DNA of 64,000 nucleotides from G963667675 sp964291545 (GCA_964291545.2 OZ219861.1:930001-994000), one strand, 5' to 3'. Positions 52,114-62,180 are shown, counted from the stretch's first letter. Numbers and translations: made by a program. The notes: a model not told the origin generated them from the letters alone.

Positions 52114-52374
52114 TTGGACCGATTGAGGAGTTGGCTGACCTTTTTGAGGGAAACGTTGCCGGTGGACGTGCGCTATCTGTTCTTGTTCTTGGCTGGCATT
52201 TTCTTGGTGTTGTTGTTTGGCGGATCGACGTTTGTCAGCTTGTATCTGCTTGTCGCTTTGATTGCTTGGGTAATGAGCAACAGGAGAGTGGCGCGCGCAG
52301 TGCGACTCCTGGCCTACGTGCTGATGGCTATCGCGTTAACGGTGATGATTCTAGGAATCATTGAGCCGCTTTGA
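52114..52374 (+). CDS. Small membrane protein of unknown function
   Basis: 86 residues: a charged amphipathic N-terminus (MDRLRSWLTFLRETLP), then two or three hydrophobic segments (YLFLFLAGIFLVLLFGG, FVSLYLLVALIAWVM, LLAYVLMAIALTVMILGII). It starts with TTG at 52114 behind a weak G-rich site (CACGGGGGG), so the start and the gene itself are only moderately supported. It precedes rpsO by 135 bases. Confidence 0.55.
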   Translation: MDRLRSWLTFLRETLPVDVRYLFLFLAGIFLVLLFGGSTFVSLYLLVALIAWVMSNRRVARAVRLLAYVLMAIALTVMILGIIEPL

Positions 52375-52509
52375 GCCACGCTACCAGTTGAAACTGAACT
52401 TCGATCGTGGTGAGTTACTACCGTTCCCTGGGCCTCGTTGTGATGTGATGCCCGGTTGTGATATAATCGCCCGGATGTTAAGAAGAGGAACGATAATCTA
52501 ATACAACCG

Positions 52510-52776
52510 ATGCTAGACGGCGAAACTCGCGCGAGTATTACCAAGGACTACCGCCTCCACTCCAAGGACACCGGCTCCACCGAACTGCAGATAGCCATCC
52601 TCACCGAGAAGATCCGGCAGTTAACCCAGCACCTTCGGGAGCACAAGAAAGACGTACACTCCCGTCGCGGCTTGGTCAACATGGTGTCCAGGCGACGGAG
52701 GCTCCTCAAGTACCTCACCAACGAGGACGTAGGCCGTTACCAGACATTGATAGCCCGCTTGGGACTGCGCCGATAG
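52510..52776 (+). CDS. rpsO: 30S ribosomal protein uS15
   Basis: Binds 16S rRNA in the platform of the small subunit. Full 88-residue protein with the family features DTGSTELQIAILTEKIRQLT, HKKDVHSRRGLVNMVSRRRR and LLKYL. It is followed by a terminator/attenuator hairpin and then pnp, the classical rpsO-pnp arrangement. Confidence 0.97.
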   Translation: MLDGETRASITKDYRLHSKDTGSTELQIAILTEKIRQLTQHLREHKKDVHSRRGLVNMVSRRRRLLKYLTNEDVGRYQTLIARLGLRR

Positions 52777-52790
52777 CGCTGCCCCTTGTA

Positions 52791-52816
52791 ACAACACCCT
52801 CCCAGGGTGTTGTTTT
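52791..52816 (+). terminator. Intercistronic terminator between rpsO and pnp
   Basis: Perfect 10-base stem ACAACACCCT/AGGGTGTTGT with loop CCC, followed by TTTC. The short T-run suggests partial read-through into pnp, as is known for rpsO-pnp in other bacteria. Confidence 0.75.
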
Positions 52817-52871
52817 CACGTCTAGCCCCAACTTTGATTCCAAATTTTAGAGAGGCACCATAGGTATTGCT

Positions 52872-55142
52872 ATGCCCACAACCATTGAACGATCCATAGG
52901 AAACGAGACCCTGACCCTGGAGACCGGCAAGCTGGCCGGACAAGCCCACGGTGCCGTGACTGTACGTTACGGCGACACCATAGTCCTGGCCACGGCGGTC
53001 ATGTCGGAAAAGCCTCGGGCGGCTGACATAGACTTTCTGCCCCTGACGGTGGACTTCGAAGAACGCCTTTATTCCGCCGGAAAGATTCCGGGAAGCTTCT
53101 TCCGCAGGGAAGGTCGCCCCGGACAAGATGCTATCCTGTCGGCCCGCTTAACCGACAGGTCAATTCGCCCCCTGTTCCCCAAGACCCTCCACAACGACAT
53201 CCAGATAACCCTGACCGTACTGTCGGCGGACCAGGAGCACCCCCCCGACGTACTGGGCATGGTGGGGGCTTCGGCCGCATTGTCGATATCCCAAATCCCA
53301 TTCGCAGGCCCCATAGGTGCCTGTCGGCTTTCGTACAAGGACGGCGAATACACCATCAATCCCACTTACGAGCAGAGCGAGGAAAGCCAACTGAGCCTGG
53401 TAGTCGCCAGTAATTCCGAGGCCATCATGATGGTGGAAGCGGGCAGCGACGAGGTGTCGGAGGAGGTCATCCTGGAGGCCATCAGGCGGGCCCACGAAGC
53501 CAACCTGACCACCATCTCGCTGATAGAAGAGCTTGTCAGCCAAGCCGGCAAGCCCAAGGCCGAAGCGCCGGAGGGCGACGTTGACGCCGAGGCGCTCGAC
53601 AGCGAAATAAAGGGAATCCTGAACGGCCGCCTGACAGCGCTGCTGGAAGAGAACTCCGACAAGGTCACGCGGGAGACCGGGGAATCACAACTGGAGTCGG
53701 AAGTGGCCGAGAAACTGGCGGACAGCTACTCGCCGGCCCAAATCGCAGGCGGGTTCAAGAATGTACTGAAAGAGGCGGTCCGGGGACGGATCCTGGACCG
53801 GGGCGTTCGACCGGACGGCCGGTCCCTGGACGAGATACGCCCAATCAGCTGCGAGGTTGCGGTGCTGCCGCGGACTCACGGTTCGGGGCTGTTTACAAGG
53901 GGCCAGACCCAGGTGCTGTCCATCGTTACGCTGGGTTCGATGTCGATGAAGCAGACGTTGGACACAGTGGGGCCCTACGGCACCAAGCGGTTTATGCACC
54001 ATTACAACTTCCCGTCGTTCTCCACCGGAGAGGCGCGGCGGGTTGGCTCTCCCGGAAGACGGGAAATCGGTCACGGCGCGCTGGCCGAGCGGGCCATCCT
54101 GCCCGCACTGCCGTCGGAAGACGACTTCCCCTACGCCATCCGGGTGGTTTCTGAGGTAGTTAGTTCCAACGGCAGCACGTCGATGGGCAGTGTTTGCGGC
54201 ACGACCCTGGCGTTGCTGGACGCCGGCGTGCCAATGAAGGAGAACGTGGCCGGGATCGCCATGGGGCTGGTTACAGCGGATGACGGCCGCTACGCCATAC
54301 TCAGCGACATTCAGGGAGTCGAGGACTTCCTGGGCGACATGGACTTCAAGGTCGCGGGTACGTCCAACGGGGTAAACGCCCTGCAGATGGACATCAAGAC
54401 CAAGGGGCTGACGCCTGAGATCCTGAGCCAGGCGCTGGAGCAGGCCCGGGTAGGGCGAATGCACATCCTGGGCAAGATGAACGATGCCATTGACACTCCA
54501 AGAACGGAGATGAGCCCTTACGCGCCGAAGATGCTGCGCTTCAAGATACCTGTCGACAAGATCGGGGCTCTTATAGGCCCTGGCGGGAGAGTCATCCGGG
54601 GCATCATCGAAGAGACGGGCTGCTCTGTGGACGTGCAGGACGACGGCTCGGTGACCATCGGCGGCACCGACGCGGCTATGATGGAACTGGCAAGGTCCAA
54701 AGCGGACAGTCTGACACGTGAACTGGTGGTGGGTGACATATTCACCGGCAAGGTGACCCGGCTGACCAGTTTCGGGGCCTTCGTCGAGCTGGTGGCCGGG
54801 CGGGAAGGCCTGGTGCGCTCGGGCGACATGGGCGACATGGAAGAAGAGGTCAAGATAGGCCAGGAACTCACCGTGATGATCCAGGAAATCGACTCCCAGG
54901 GGCGATTGAACCTGTCCCGCCGTGCGCTGTTCGGCGGCGACGGGACGCCGGCGCCAGCGCCTCGGATGAACTCCAGGCCGCCTTTCCAAGACCGTGACGG
55001 CAGGCGGGGCGGAGGTGGATATTCGGGCGGCCGACGCAACGGACCAGGAGACCGGCCCAGGCGCTCAGGAGGGCCCGGCGGCCCCCGGAACGGCGGAGGC
55101 GACAGGCGGTTCCTGGGCGGCGGTAGGTCCGGGGGTCGGTAG
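52872..55142 (+). CDS. pnp: Polynucleotide phosphorylase
   Basis: 3'-5' phosphorolytic exoribonuclease of the RNA degradosome. In order: RNase PH domain 1 (1-215; FFRREGRPG), helical linker, RNase PH domain 2 (about 310-530; TRGQTQVLSIVTLG, MHHYNFPSFSTGE, LSDIQGVEDFLGDMDFKVAG), KH domain (GGRVIRGIIEETG), S1 domain (GDIFTGKVTRLTSFGAFVEL). A Gly/Arg-rich RGG-like tail follows (GGGGYSGGRR to the end), longer than in many homologues and probably RNA-binding. 756 residues. Confidence 0.96.
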   Translation: MPTTIERSIGNETLTLETGKLAGQAHGAVTVRYGDTIVLATAVMSEKPRAADIDFLPLTVDFEERLYSAGKIPGSFFRREGRPGQDAILSARLTDRSIRPLFPKTLHNDIQITLTVLSADQEHPPDVLGMVGASAALSISQIPFAGPIGACRLSYKDGEYTINPTYEQSEESQLSLVVASNSEAIMMVEAGSDEVSEEVILEAIRRAHEANLTTISLIEELVSQAGKPKAEAPEGDVDAEALDSEIKGILNGRLTALLEENSDKVTRETGESQLESEVAEKLADSYSPAQIAGGFKNVLKEAVRGRILDRGVRPDGRSLDEIRPISCEVAVLPRTHGSGLFTRGQTQVLSIVTLGSMSMKQTLDTVGPYGTKRFMHHYNFPSFSTGEARRVGSPGRREIGHGALAERAILPALPSEDDFPYAIRVVSEVVSSNGSTSMGSVCGTTLALLDAGVPMKENVAGIAMGLVTADDGRYAILSDIQGVEDFLGDMDFKVAGTSNGVNALQMDIKTKGLTPEILSQALEQARVGRMHILGKMNDAIDTPRTEMSPYAPKMLRFKIPVDKIGALIGPGGRVIRGIIEETGCSVDVQDDGSVTIGGTDAAMMELARSKADSLTRELVVGDIFTGKVTRLTSFGAFVELVAGREGLVRSGDMGDMEEEVKIGQELTVMIQEIDSQGRLNLSRRALFGGDGTPAPAPRMNSRPPFQDRDGRRGGGGYSGGRRNGPGDRPRRSGGPGGPRNGGGDRRFLGGGRSGGR

Positions 55143-55214
55143 GTGGCCTTTCAGCGTCGCTCCATGTCGAGCGCCAACTCACAGTAGGCCCAGCGACCCT
55201 CAGTAGGCATGAGA

Positions 55215-55255
55215 TAAGGGGATCGACGATGAGTTCGTCGTCCCCTTTCTTGTTA
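55215..55255 (+). terminator. Rho-independent terminator of pnp
   Basis: Stem AAGGGGA-CGACGA paired with TCGTCG-TCCCCTT (one bulged base), loop TGAGT, then TTCTTGTT. It separates pnp from dapB. Confidence 0.8.
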
Positions 55256-55336
55256 GCCGGCTTTCTTTCACTGCCCGACCATCCGTGATAGTATCTATTC
55301 CTCTTTACGACCACTGGAAGACGTTAGAGGGCATCT

Positions 55337-56125
55337 ATGCCAACCATAAAAGTTGTGGTGAACGGCGCGACGGGCAAGATGGGCGTGGAAACGGTAGGCG
55401 CGGTCTGCCGCCAGGACGACATCACGTTGGTAGGGGCTAGTTGCCGACAGGAACGGGGCCCGACGCTGAACTTGCCCAGCGGCGACCAGGTGCCCCTGTC
55501 GACCAATCTGGGGGAGTTGGTAGAGCAGACCGAGCCCGATGTGGTAGTGGACTTTACCAACGCCTCGGCAGGCATGGAAGCGGCCGTAGTGGGCGCGTCC
55601 CATTCAGTTAACATGGTGATGGGAGCCAGCGGCCTGACCGGAGATGACCTCAAGCAATTGGGAGACTTAGCCAGTGATAGGAACGTCGGCATCATTGTGG
55701 CTCCCAACTTCGCCCTTGGGGCGGTGGTGCTTAAACGCCTGGCGGAGCGGGCGGCCCAGTATTTCGAGTACGTGGATGTGGTAGAAGCCCACCACGAGAT
55801 GAAGATCGACTCGCCGTCAGGTTTCGCCGTGGACCTTGCCAGGACTATTGGCGACCAGAAACAGTTCACCCGGAACTATCCGGAGAGGGAGAACCTCCCC
55901 CACACAAGGGGGGGCGAATACAACGGAGTAACAGTGCACAGTATCCGAATGCCTGGCCGCAGCGCCCATCACGAGGTGATCTTTGGCGCTCCGGGTCAGA
56001 CGGTTTCCCTGCGTCACGACACCCTTAGCCGGGACTGCTATATGCCGGGAGTTTTACAGTGCATCAGAGAAGTTGTGAAGCGTCCAGGTCTCGTGGTAGG
56101 CTTGGAAAACGTGATAGGTTTGTAG
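55337..56125 (+). CDS. dapB: 4-hydroxy-tetrahydrodipicolinate reductase
   Basis: Lysine/diaminopimelate biosynthesis. N-terminal nucleotide-binding VVNGATGKMGVETV, VVDFTNA, catalytic/substrate motif EAHHEMKIDSPSG, and RMPGRSAHHEVIFG. 262 residues, a normal size. First of the compact dapB-asd-dapA set; the asd start is 7 bases after its stop. Confidence 0.95.
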   Translation: MPTIKVVVNGATGKMGVETVGAVCRQDDITLVGASCRQERGPTLNLPSGDQVPLSTNLGELVEQTEPDVVVDFTNASAGMEAAVVGASHSVNMVMGASGLTGDDLKQLGDLASDRNVGIIVAPNFALGAVVLKRLAERAAQYFEYVDVVEAHHEMKIDSPSGFAVDLARTIGDQKQFTRNYPERENLPHTRGGEYNGVTVHSIRMPGRSAHHEVIFGAPGQTVSLRHDTLSRDCYMPGVLQCIREVVKRPGLVVGLENVIGL

Positions 56126-56132
56126 GCAAAGG

Positions 56133-57179
56133 ATGTTAGAAGGGCTCAACGTAGCGGTTGTTGGCGCCACGGGTGCAGTGGGGACCACGTTTTTCCGCAT
56201 TTTGGAACAGCGTTACGCCGAGTTGCCCAGGGTAAAGGCATTGGCGTCCAGCCGGTCGGCTGGGAAACGGCTTTCCCTGGGCGGGGCGGAGTTGGTGGTA
56301 GAGGAGACCACCGAAGAGTCGTTCGCCGGGGTAGACGTGGCGTTCATATCAGTAAGCAGCGAAGTCAGCCGCCGTTTCGCCCCCGCTGCCGTAGCCGCCG
56401 GGGCCGTGGTCATAGACGATGGCTCAGCATTCCGCATGCGAGACGATGTGCCGTTGGTTGCACCCGAGGTCAACGGGGCGGACGTGGAGTGGCATCAAGG
56501 GATCATTTCCATACCCAACTGCTCAACTACCCCTCTGGTGATGGCGGCGCACCCGCTTCATCGCGTAAACCCCATAGTCAGGATCATCGCCGATACATAT
56601 CAGTCGGTGTCGGGGGCTGGCGGAGCTCCCATGGAGGAACTCCGGGAGCAGAGCCGGGACTTGCTGGAGGGACGGGAAGCGCAACCAAGGGCCCTGGACC
56701 AACAAATCGCCTTTAACCTCATACCCCGCATCGACAGCTTCCTGGATGACGGGTACACCATGGAAGAACAAAAGATGCGGCAGGAGACCCGCAAGATCAT
56801 GCATGCTCCGGACATCCAGATTTCCGCCACGTGCGTCCGCGTGCCGGTGTACGTATCGCACAGCGCGGCGGTGCACATGGAGTTCGAACATCCCATGTCG
56901 CCCGAGGAGGCGCGACAGCTCCTGTCGGCCATGCCTGGCGTGACGGTGCTGGATGACCCAACGCGCAGCGTCTACCCGATGCCGTGGGACGCGAGTGGGA
57001 CTGATGAGGTGTTCGTAGGACGCATTCGCCAGGACGCTTCAAACCCAAACGGCCTGGCCATGTGGATCGTCTCGGATAACCTCCGAAAAGGCGCAGCCCT
57101 GAACTCGATCCAAATTGCCGAGGAATTGGTGTCCAGGGGGCTCGTAAAGCCCAAGGTTGAGACCGGCGCAACCGATTAG
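56133..57179 (+). CDS. asd: Aspartate-semialdehyde dehydrogenase
   Basis: Reduces aspartyl phosphate to aspartate semialdehyde, the substrate of DapA. VAVVGATGAVGTTFF, catalytic Cys130 in SIPNCSTTPL, and a C-terminal substrate-binding segment VRVPVYVSHSAAVH. 348 residues. ATG 56133 with AAAGG upstream; tightly linked to dapB. Confidence 0.95.
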   Translation: MLEGLNVAVVGATGAVGTTFFRILEQRYAELPRVKALASSRSAGKRLSLGGAELVVEETTEESFAGVDVAFISVSSEVSRRFAPAAVAAGAVVIDDGSAFRMRDDVPLVAPEVNGADVEWHQGIISIPNCSTTPLVMAAHPLHRVNPIVRIIADTYQSVSGAGGAPMEELREQSRDLLEGREAQPRALDQQIAFNLIPRIDSFLDDGYTMEEQKMRQETRKIMHAPDIQISATCVRVPVYVSHSAAVHMEFEHPMSPEEARQLLSAMPGVTVLDDPTRSVYPMPWDASGTDEVFVGRIRQDASNPNGLAMWIVSDNLRKGAALNSIQIAEELVSRGLVKPKVETGATD

Positions 57180-57291
57180 CCTTACCCTGGAGTGGGACGC
57201 GGTAGAAGGGCTGGCCCACTTAGACACAACCTGACCCAAGGTTGTACACCAAGGACCAGCAGACCAATGGCAGCCCGCGAGGAGGGTTGAC

Positions 57292-58188
57292 ATGAAAGAG
57301 CTAGGCAGGTTAATCACTGCGATGGTCACCCCGTTCGATGACCAAGGGCGGGTGGACTACGAGCAGGCCAAGCGCCTGGCCAAGGCCCTGCTGGACTCGG
57401 GTAGCGACGGGGTTCTCTTGTCGGGGACCACCGGGGAATCGCCTACGCTCAGCACCGATGAAAAGCTGCGGCTGTTTGCGGAGGTAAAGGGCGCTGTGGG
57501 CGACCGGGGCGCTATCATCGCAGGGACGGGCACCTACAACACCGCCGAAAGCATCGAACTGAGCAAGCAAGCGGAAAAGCAAGGCGTGGACGGCCTGCTG
57601 CTGGTGGTGCCTTATTACAACAAACCACCCCAAGAGGGCCTGTACCAGCACTTCAAGGCTATTGCCGGAAGCGTCAACCTGCCCTGCATCCTGTACAACG
57701 TGACCAGCCGCACCAGCCTGAACATGACCCACGATACGACCATTCGCCTTAGCGAGATAGACAACATCGTGGGGATAAAAGAGGCCGGAAGCGACCTTGA
57801 CCAGATCACCCGCATCATTGACGGGGCCAATCCCGGATTCCTGGTGTGGAGCGGTAACGACAACGAGACGTTTTACATCATGGCAACAGGGGGATACGGC
57901 GTGGTCAGCGTCGCCTCACACCTGGTGGGTAACCAGATAAAGCAAATGATGGGACTTCTACTGGAAGGGGATGTGGAGGGTGCTGCTGCGGAACACCGCA
58001 GGCTGTTGCCGCTGTTCAAGGTACTGTTCCTGGTATCCAACCCAATCCCGGTCAGGCATTCGTTAAACCAGGTGGGCTTCAACGTGGGCCAGTCCAGGCT
58101 TCCGCTGGTGCCCTTGGACGCCAAATCGGCTGCCCAAGTCGAAGAGGTGCTCCAGCGTTACGATATAGACGTGCCGGTCCCGGCGTGA
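57292..58188 (+). CDS. dapA: 4-hydroxy-tetrahydrodipicolinate synthase
   Basis: Condenses aspartate semialdehyde with pyruvate. TIM barrel with GTTGESPTLS, Tyr135 (PCILYN), and Schiff-base Lys163 in GIKEAGSDLDQ. 298 residues. ATG after GAGGAGGG. It completes three consecutive steps with asd upstream and dapB. Confidence 0.95.
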   Translation: MKELGRLITAMVTPFDDQGRVDYEQAKRLAKALLDSGSDGVLLSGTTGESPTLSTDEKLRLFAEVKGAVGDRGAIIAGTGTYNTAESIELSKQAEKQGVDGLLLVVPYYNKPPQEGLYQHFKAIAGSVNLPCILYNVTSRTSLNMTHDTTIRLSEIDNIVGIKEAGSDLDQITRIIDGANPGFLVWSGNDNETFYIMATGGYGVVSVASHLVGNQIKQMMGLLLEGDVEGAAAEHRRLLPLFKVLFLVSNPIPVRHSLNQVGFNVGQSRLPLVPLDAKSAAQVEEVLQRYDIDVPVPA

Positions 58189-58225
58189 TGACAGGAGCAG
58201 CACTGCCTATTTTGCCTGCCTTCAG

Positions 58226-59515
58226 CTAAGAAGGTATGAACTGCCCGACGGCGATGGTCTCGTCGCGGCGTGGGCCGGTGGAGATAATCTGGGCCGGGCA
58301 CCCGACCAGTTCTTCTATGCGCCTGACGTAGGCTATCGCGTTATCTGGGAGTTGGGACAGGCTGGTCGCGGAGGCCGTGGGGCTGTCCCAGCCCGATAGC
58401 TCCTCGTATACAGGCTGACACTGTGCCAATAAGTTCGTGTTGGCCGGGAATCCGTCCAACTCCCGTCCGTTGACCCGGTAGCCGACGCAAAGCTTGACAG
58501 TTGAGAAACCGTCAAGGATGTCCAGCCTGGTTATGACCATCCCGGTAAGGCCGTTCAATTGCCGGCTGTACTTGCCGGCAACCGCGTCAAACCAACCGAC
58601 CCTGCGGGGGCGTCCCGTCGTGGTCCCGTACTCCTGGGCCTTTTCCCTCAGGTCGTCGGCCGCTTCCCCGTGAATTTCAGAAGGCATGGGACCTTCGCCA
58701 ACGCGGGTGGAATAGGCTTTGAACACGCCCAACACTCCGGCAATGGCGCGGGGGTCCAATCCCAGGCCGGTACAAGCGCCTCCAATGGACGGGGAGGACG
58801 AGGTTACGTAGGGATATGAGCCGTGGTCAAGATCCAGAAGCGTGCCCTGTGCCCCTTCAAGCAGAATGTTCTTGCCTTGAGCCAGCAGGTCCCGGATGAT
58901 CTCTTCGGTGGAGCTGACGTGAGGAGCCAAGGCGTCGGCCCACTTGCTGCACCTCTCCAGTAAATCATCCAAAGAAAGGGGCTCGCCGCCGTAGACCTTA
59001 GTGATGAGGGCGTTCTTGGCTTCCAGTGTGCCTTTGAGGCGGGAGGCCAGCGTATCCCAGTCCATCAGGTCACTGACACGGACGCCGGCCCGAGCAGTCT
59101 TGTCCACGTAGGCGGGGCCCACTCCCCGGCCGGTGGTTCCGATAGCGTCGGCTCCCCTGGCCTGCTCCTCCAATTTGTCCAGGAGGACGTGGTAGGGCAT
59201 GATCAGGTGGGCGCGCTCACTGACGTAAAGCCTGCTGGTGTCGATTCCCCGGGATTCCAGACTTGTAAGCTCGGCCAAGAAGGCATCGGCGTCGACTACT
59301 ACGCCGCTGCCGATGATGCCGTAGACCTGGGGCCAGCAAATTCCGGAGGGGACAAGGTGGAGGCTGAAAGTGCCCTGGTCATTGACCACGGTGTGGCCGG
59401 CGTTGTTGCCGCCAGCATAGCGCACAACGCAGTCGACATGGCCGGTAAGGTAATCGATAACCTTTCCCTTGCCCTCGTCTCCCCACTGGCCGCCGATAAC
59501 GCCGTAAGCCGGCAT
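58226..59515 (-). CDS. purA: Adenylosuccinate synthetase
   Basis: GTP-dependent first step from IMP to AMP. N-terminal GGQWGDEGKGKVIDYLT, GGNNAGHTVV, GTTGRGVGPAY, ILLEGAQGTLLDLDHGSYP then YVTSSS, and GRPRRVGWFDAV. 429 residues, complete. Convergent with dapA; its start is about 100 bases from the radC stop on the same strand. Confidence 0.97.
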   Translation of the reverse strand: MPAYGVIGGQWGDEGKGKVIDYLTGHVDCVVRYAGGNNAGHTVVNDQGTFSLHLVPSGICWPQVYGIIGSGVVVDADAFLAELTSLESRGIDTSRLYVSERAHLIMPYHVLLDKLEEQARGADAIGTTGRGVGPAYVDKTARAGVRVSDLMDWDTLASRLKGTLEAKNALITKVYGGEPLSLDDLLERCSKWADALAPHVSSTEEIIRDLLAQGKNILLEGAQGTLLDLDHGSYPYVTSSSPSIGGACTGLGLDPRAIAGVLGVFKAYSTRVGEGPMPSEIHGEAADDLREKAQEYGTTTGRPRRVGWFDAVAGKYSRQLNGLTGMVITRLDILDGFSTVKLCVGYRVNGRELDGFPANTNLLAQCQPVYEELSGWDSPTASATSLSQLPDNAIAYVRRIEELVGCPAQIISTGPRRDETIAVGQFIPS

Positions 59516-59613
59516 ATGAACCCCTTATCACTGCGCGACTGCTCCGCCTCAACCAAGAGGGGCGCAAACCATCGGGGAGTATAACAAAAAGGCCCAACCG
59601 CGGGAAAGAGAGA

Positions 59614-60327
59614 TCACCTGAAACCCAGGCCCGCCTCTTTGAGACTGACAAAACGGTTGCCGCTGCCGATGACCAAGTGGTCCAGTACCGCAACTGCCAT
59701 CATTTTCCCGGCCTCAATCAGGTTCCTGGTTATGGAAATGTCTTCAGCACTGGGGGTGGGGTCTCCGGATGGGTGGTTGTGTACGACGATGACCGAAATA
59801 GCGTTCTCCCGCACCGCTGGCCTGAAGACCTCGGCGGGACGGACCACGGAGCTGTTCACGTTGCCGACGTAAATCTCCCGGATGCCCAGCACCTCGTTCT
59901 TGGTGTTTAACAGCAAGGCTTTCAAGTGCTCCTGGTCCAGCACGGCCATCTCGGCCATCAGTATATTAGCTACGTCTTGAGGAGAGTTAATCACTACTCG
60001 TTCTTCGGGGGCCATGGAAACAAATCGCCGGCCAAGTTCTACGGCAGCCAGCAACTGGCAAGCCTTGGCTTCGCTCAAACCACGTTGGGAGCATAGCTCG
60101 GTGAAGCTGCTGCGCCCCAGACCGGCTAGTCCTCCCAGCGCGGTCAGAACTCGGGACGACAGCGAGATCACGTTTTCTCCCGTCATGCCGGTGCGCAAAA
60201 GGATGGCAATGAGCTCGGTGTTGTTTAAGTGCTTGGCGCCATGCTGCTTGAGCCGTTCCCGAGGGCGCTCTCCCTGGGGAAGGTCCCTGATCATCGGCTG
60301 GTATCGCCCGTCTATATCGACAGTCAT
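59614..60327 (-). CDS. radC: RadC family JAMM/MPN-domain protein
   Basis: N-terminal helix-hairpin-helix part (RPRERLKQHGAKHLNNTELI, AILLRTG), then an MPN domain with the metal motif VVHNHPSGDPTPSAED (two His and an Asp). 237 residues, ATG 60327. Despite the name, a direct DNA repair role is not established. On the same strand as and upstream of purA. Confidence 0.93.
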   Translation of the reverse strand: MTVDIDGRYQPMIRDLPQGERPRERLKQHGAKHLNNTELIAILLRTGMTGENVISLSSRVLTALGGLAGLGRSSFTELCSQRGLSEAKACQLLAAVELGRRFVSMAPEERVVINSPQDVANILMAEMAVLDQEHLKALLLNTKNEVLGIREIYVGNVNSSVVRPAEVFRPAVRENAISVIVVHNHPSGDPTPSAEDISITRNLIEAGKMMAVAVLDHLVIGSGNRFVSLKEAGLGFR

Positions 60328-60531
60328 CGGACCAACATCGCTTCCATGTTTCGCTTGAGGACGCTACAAGCGAATGGTAAGTGAAGGGATTGAGGCTTGG
60401 GAAGGGGCTGCGTGACAGTAATTCGGACAAGGCCCCAATTTCTGCGTGAATATTTTCCCTTGACACCCTATGGCGTATCTCGGAGAATCTGGCTGGAACC
60501 CCCGTACAAGAGTGATTAATTTGGAACGCCG

Positions 60532-61679
60532 ATGTTTTCCGACATAAACGAACTGGAGGCAGAGGGGATATTACCTACTCGGTGGCTGCAAGAAGCGGCC
60601 CGCGACGACGTAATCTTCACCGAGAAGTATAAGATCCCCGAAGCGAACTTTCAGCCAGCCAGTCTGGATCTGAGACTGGGAGACGTCGCGTACCGTCTGC
60701 GCTGCAGCTTTCTTCCGGATGCCAGCACTGTGATGGACAAGCTGCCCGAGCTGGCGATGGAGAGCATCGACCTTCGAGACGGAGCAATCTTGGAGAAAAA
60801 CCGCCCGTATTTGATCCCCCTCTTGGAGGAGCTCCGTCTGCCGGAGGGCATTAGAGCCAAGACCAATCCAAAGAGTTCCACCGGCAGGCTGGATATTTTT
60901 ACTCGGGTCATTTCCGACCGGAGCCATAAATTCGACGAAATCAGCGAGGGCTATGACGGTCAGCTTTATCTGGAAGTGGTATCTCGGTCTTTCACCATAA
61001 AGGTTCAAACCACCCTGTCGCTAAACCAGTTACGGTTAATAAAGGGGAGCCCCGCCTGCGCGGAAGGAGAGTTGCTCCGCTCACACCAAGAGGAACCCAT
61101 CTTGCTGTATCCGGACGGCCAGACCAACTCCCTGCTGGCTCCGGCGGAAGACAACACTGTGGCCCTGAGCGCAAACCTAGCCGGGGAGATGAGCGGCGTG
61201 GGATACAGGGCCAAGAAGAACAGCAGCTTGCTGGATTTGGGCCGGGTGTCTACTACGACCCCAGTGATTACTGGGAACCGGTTTACGCAGACCGGGCGCG
61301 GAGGCTCATTCTAGAGCCGGAGGAGTTCTACCTGCTTACCTCTGCCGAAACTGTAAGAGTCAGGCCGGAGTACGGAGCAGAAATGACGGCTTACGATCCG
61401 TCCAGCGGCGAATTGAGGACTCACTATGCCGGGTTTTTCGATCCCGGATTTGGTTTCGGCTCAGGGGAAAATCTCAAAGGAGTGCAGCCAGTGCTGGAAG
61501 TCAGGGCCCACGACGTTCCATTCATGATAGAGCACTGTCAAAAGCTGTGCACCTTGACCTTCGAACGCATGCTGCAAGCACCTGAGAAGCTGTACGGCAC
61601 TGAAATCGGATCGTCCTACCAGGGCCAGGGCTTGATTCTTAGCAAGCACTTCTCGGCGGCAGCCAACCGCGGGCCATAA
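60532..61679 (+). pseudogene. dCTP deaminase-type (DCD) gene split by a frameshift
   Basis: Two-domain 2'-deoxycytidine 5'-triphosphate deaminase family (about 370 residues). The first frame (60532 to about 61250) gives GILPTRWLQEAA, FQPASLDLRLGDVAYRLR, TNPKSSTGRLDIFTR and GYRAKKNSSLLDLGRVS. From about 61250 the family continues in another frame: YYDPSDYWEPVYADRARRLI, EFYLLTSAETV, THYAGFFDPGFG, VLEVRAHDVPF, GSSYQGQGLILSKHF. Loss of one base (or gain of two) at about 61245-61255 explains it. The frame upstream of the ATG at 61383 is open back to that point, so only one lesion separates two intact halves. Confidence 0.85.
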
Positions 61680-61733
61680 GGGCGCGCCCAATCAATCCCC
61701 AGGCGCGCTTTCACCCTGAGTTGCAATGGGGCG

Positions 61734-62180
61734 CTATTTCGAAGTAGGCGCAACTCCCCAGGTGACAACTCGCTGGGGAGTTATCTTTATCACCGGGCTG
61801 GCGTCCAAGTTCATCTCCCGGTACTGGGAGTATTTCTGGCGGAGCAACAGGACCGCGCCGTCGCGCTCACCGCCTTCAAATAGCAACTCGGCCGTACCAT
61901 TGACTAGGATGTAACCCAGGCGGCTCCAGTCGTCTTCATAGTGGTCTACCACCAACGAGACCCGAGGGTTCTCCTGTATATTCTTCACCCGGCGTAGGCG
62001 AGTGATGTGTGCCCGCTTCGGCTTTTGGTCCAAAACGGAGAACAGGGACCGTCCGTCGGAGGCATAGCACACTGGTATCACGTGGGGCGCGCCCGAGGTG
62101 TCAGCGGTCGCCAAGTGCGCGCTTGGCGCCGAGACGAGCCATCGGGACTGCTCGTGAGACAGTTGCTCCAAGGGGTTCAT
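61734..62180 (-). CDS. PPOX-class (F420-dependent type) oxidoreductase
   Basis: Split-barrel flavin/F420-binding protein of the pyridoxamine-phosphate-oxidase-like group, close in pattern to the TIGR03668 family. Seen: HLATADTSGAPHVIPVCYAS, KNIQENPRVSLVVDHYEDDW then SRLGYILVNGTAE, and YSQYREMNLD. ATG at 62180 (MNPLEQLSHEQ) is preferred to a TTG at 62195. F420 use is a family inference, not shown by sequence. Confidence 0.85.
   Translation of the reverse strand: MNPLEQLSHEQSRWLVSAPSAHLATADTSGAPHVIPVCYASDGRSLFSVLDQKPKRAHITRLRRVKNIQENPRVSLVVDHYEDDWSRLGYILVNGTAELLFEGGERDGAVLLLRQKYSQYREMNLDASPVIKITPQRVVTWGVAPTSK

Noticed and set aside
61240..61260. Programmed frameshift in the dCTP deaminase
   Set aside because: No slippery heptamer or following pseudoknot was recognised; mutation or assembly error is simpler.
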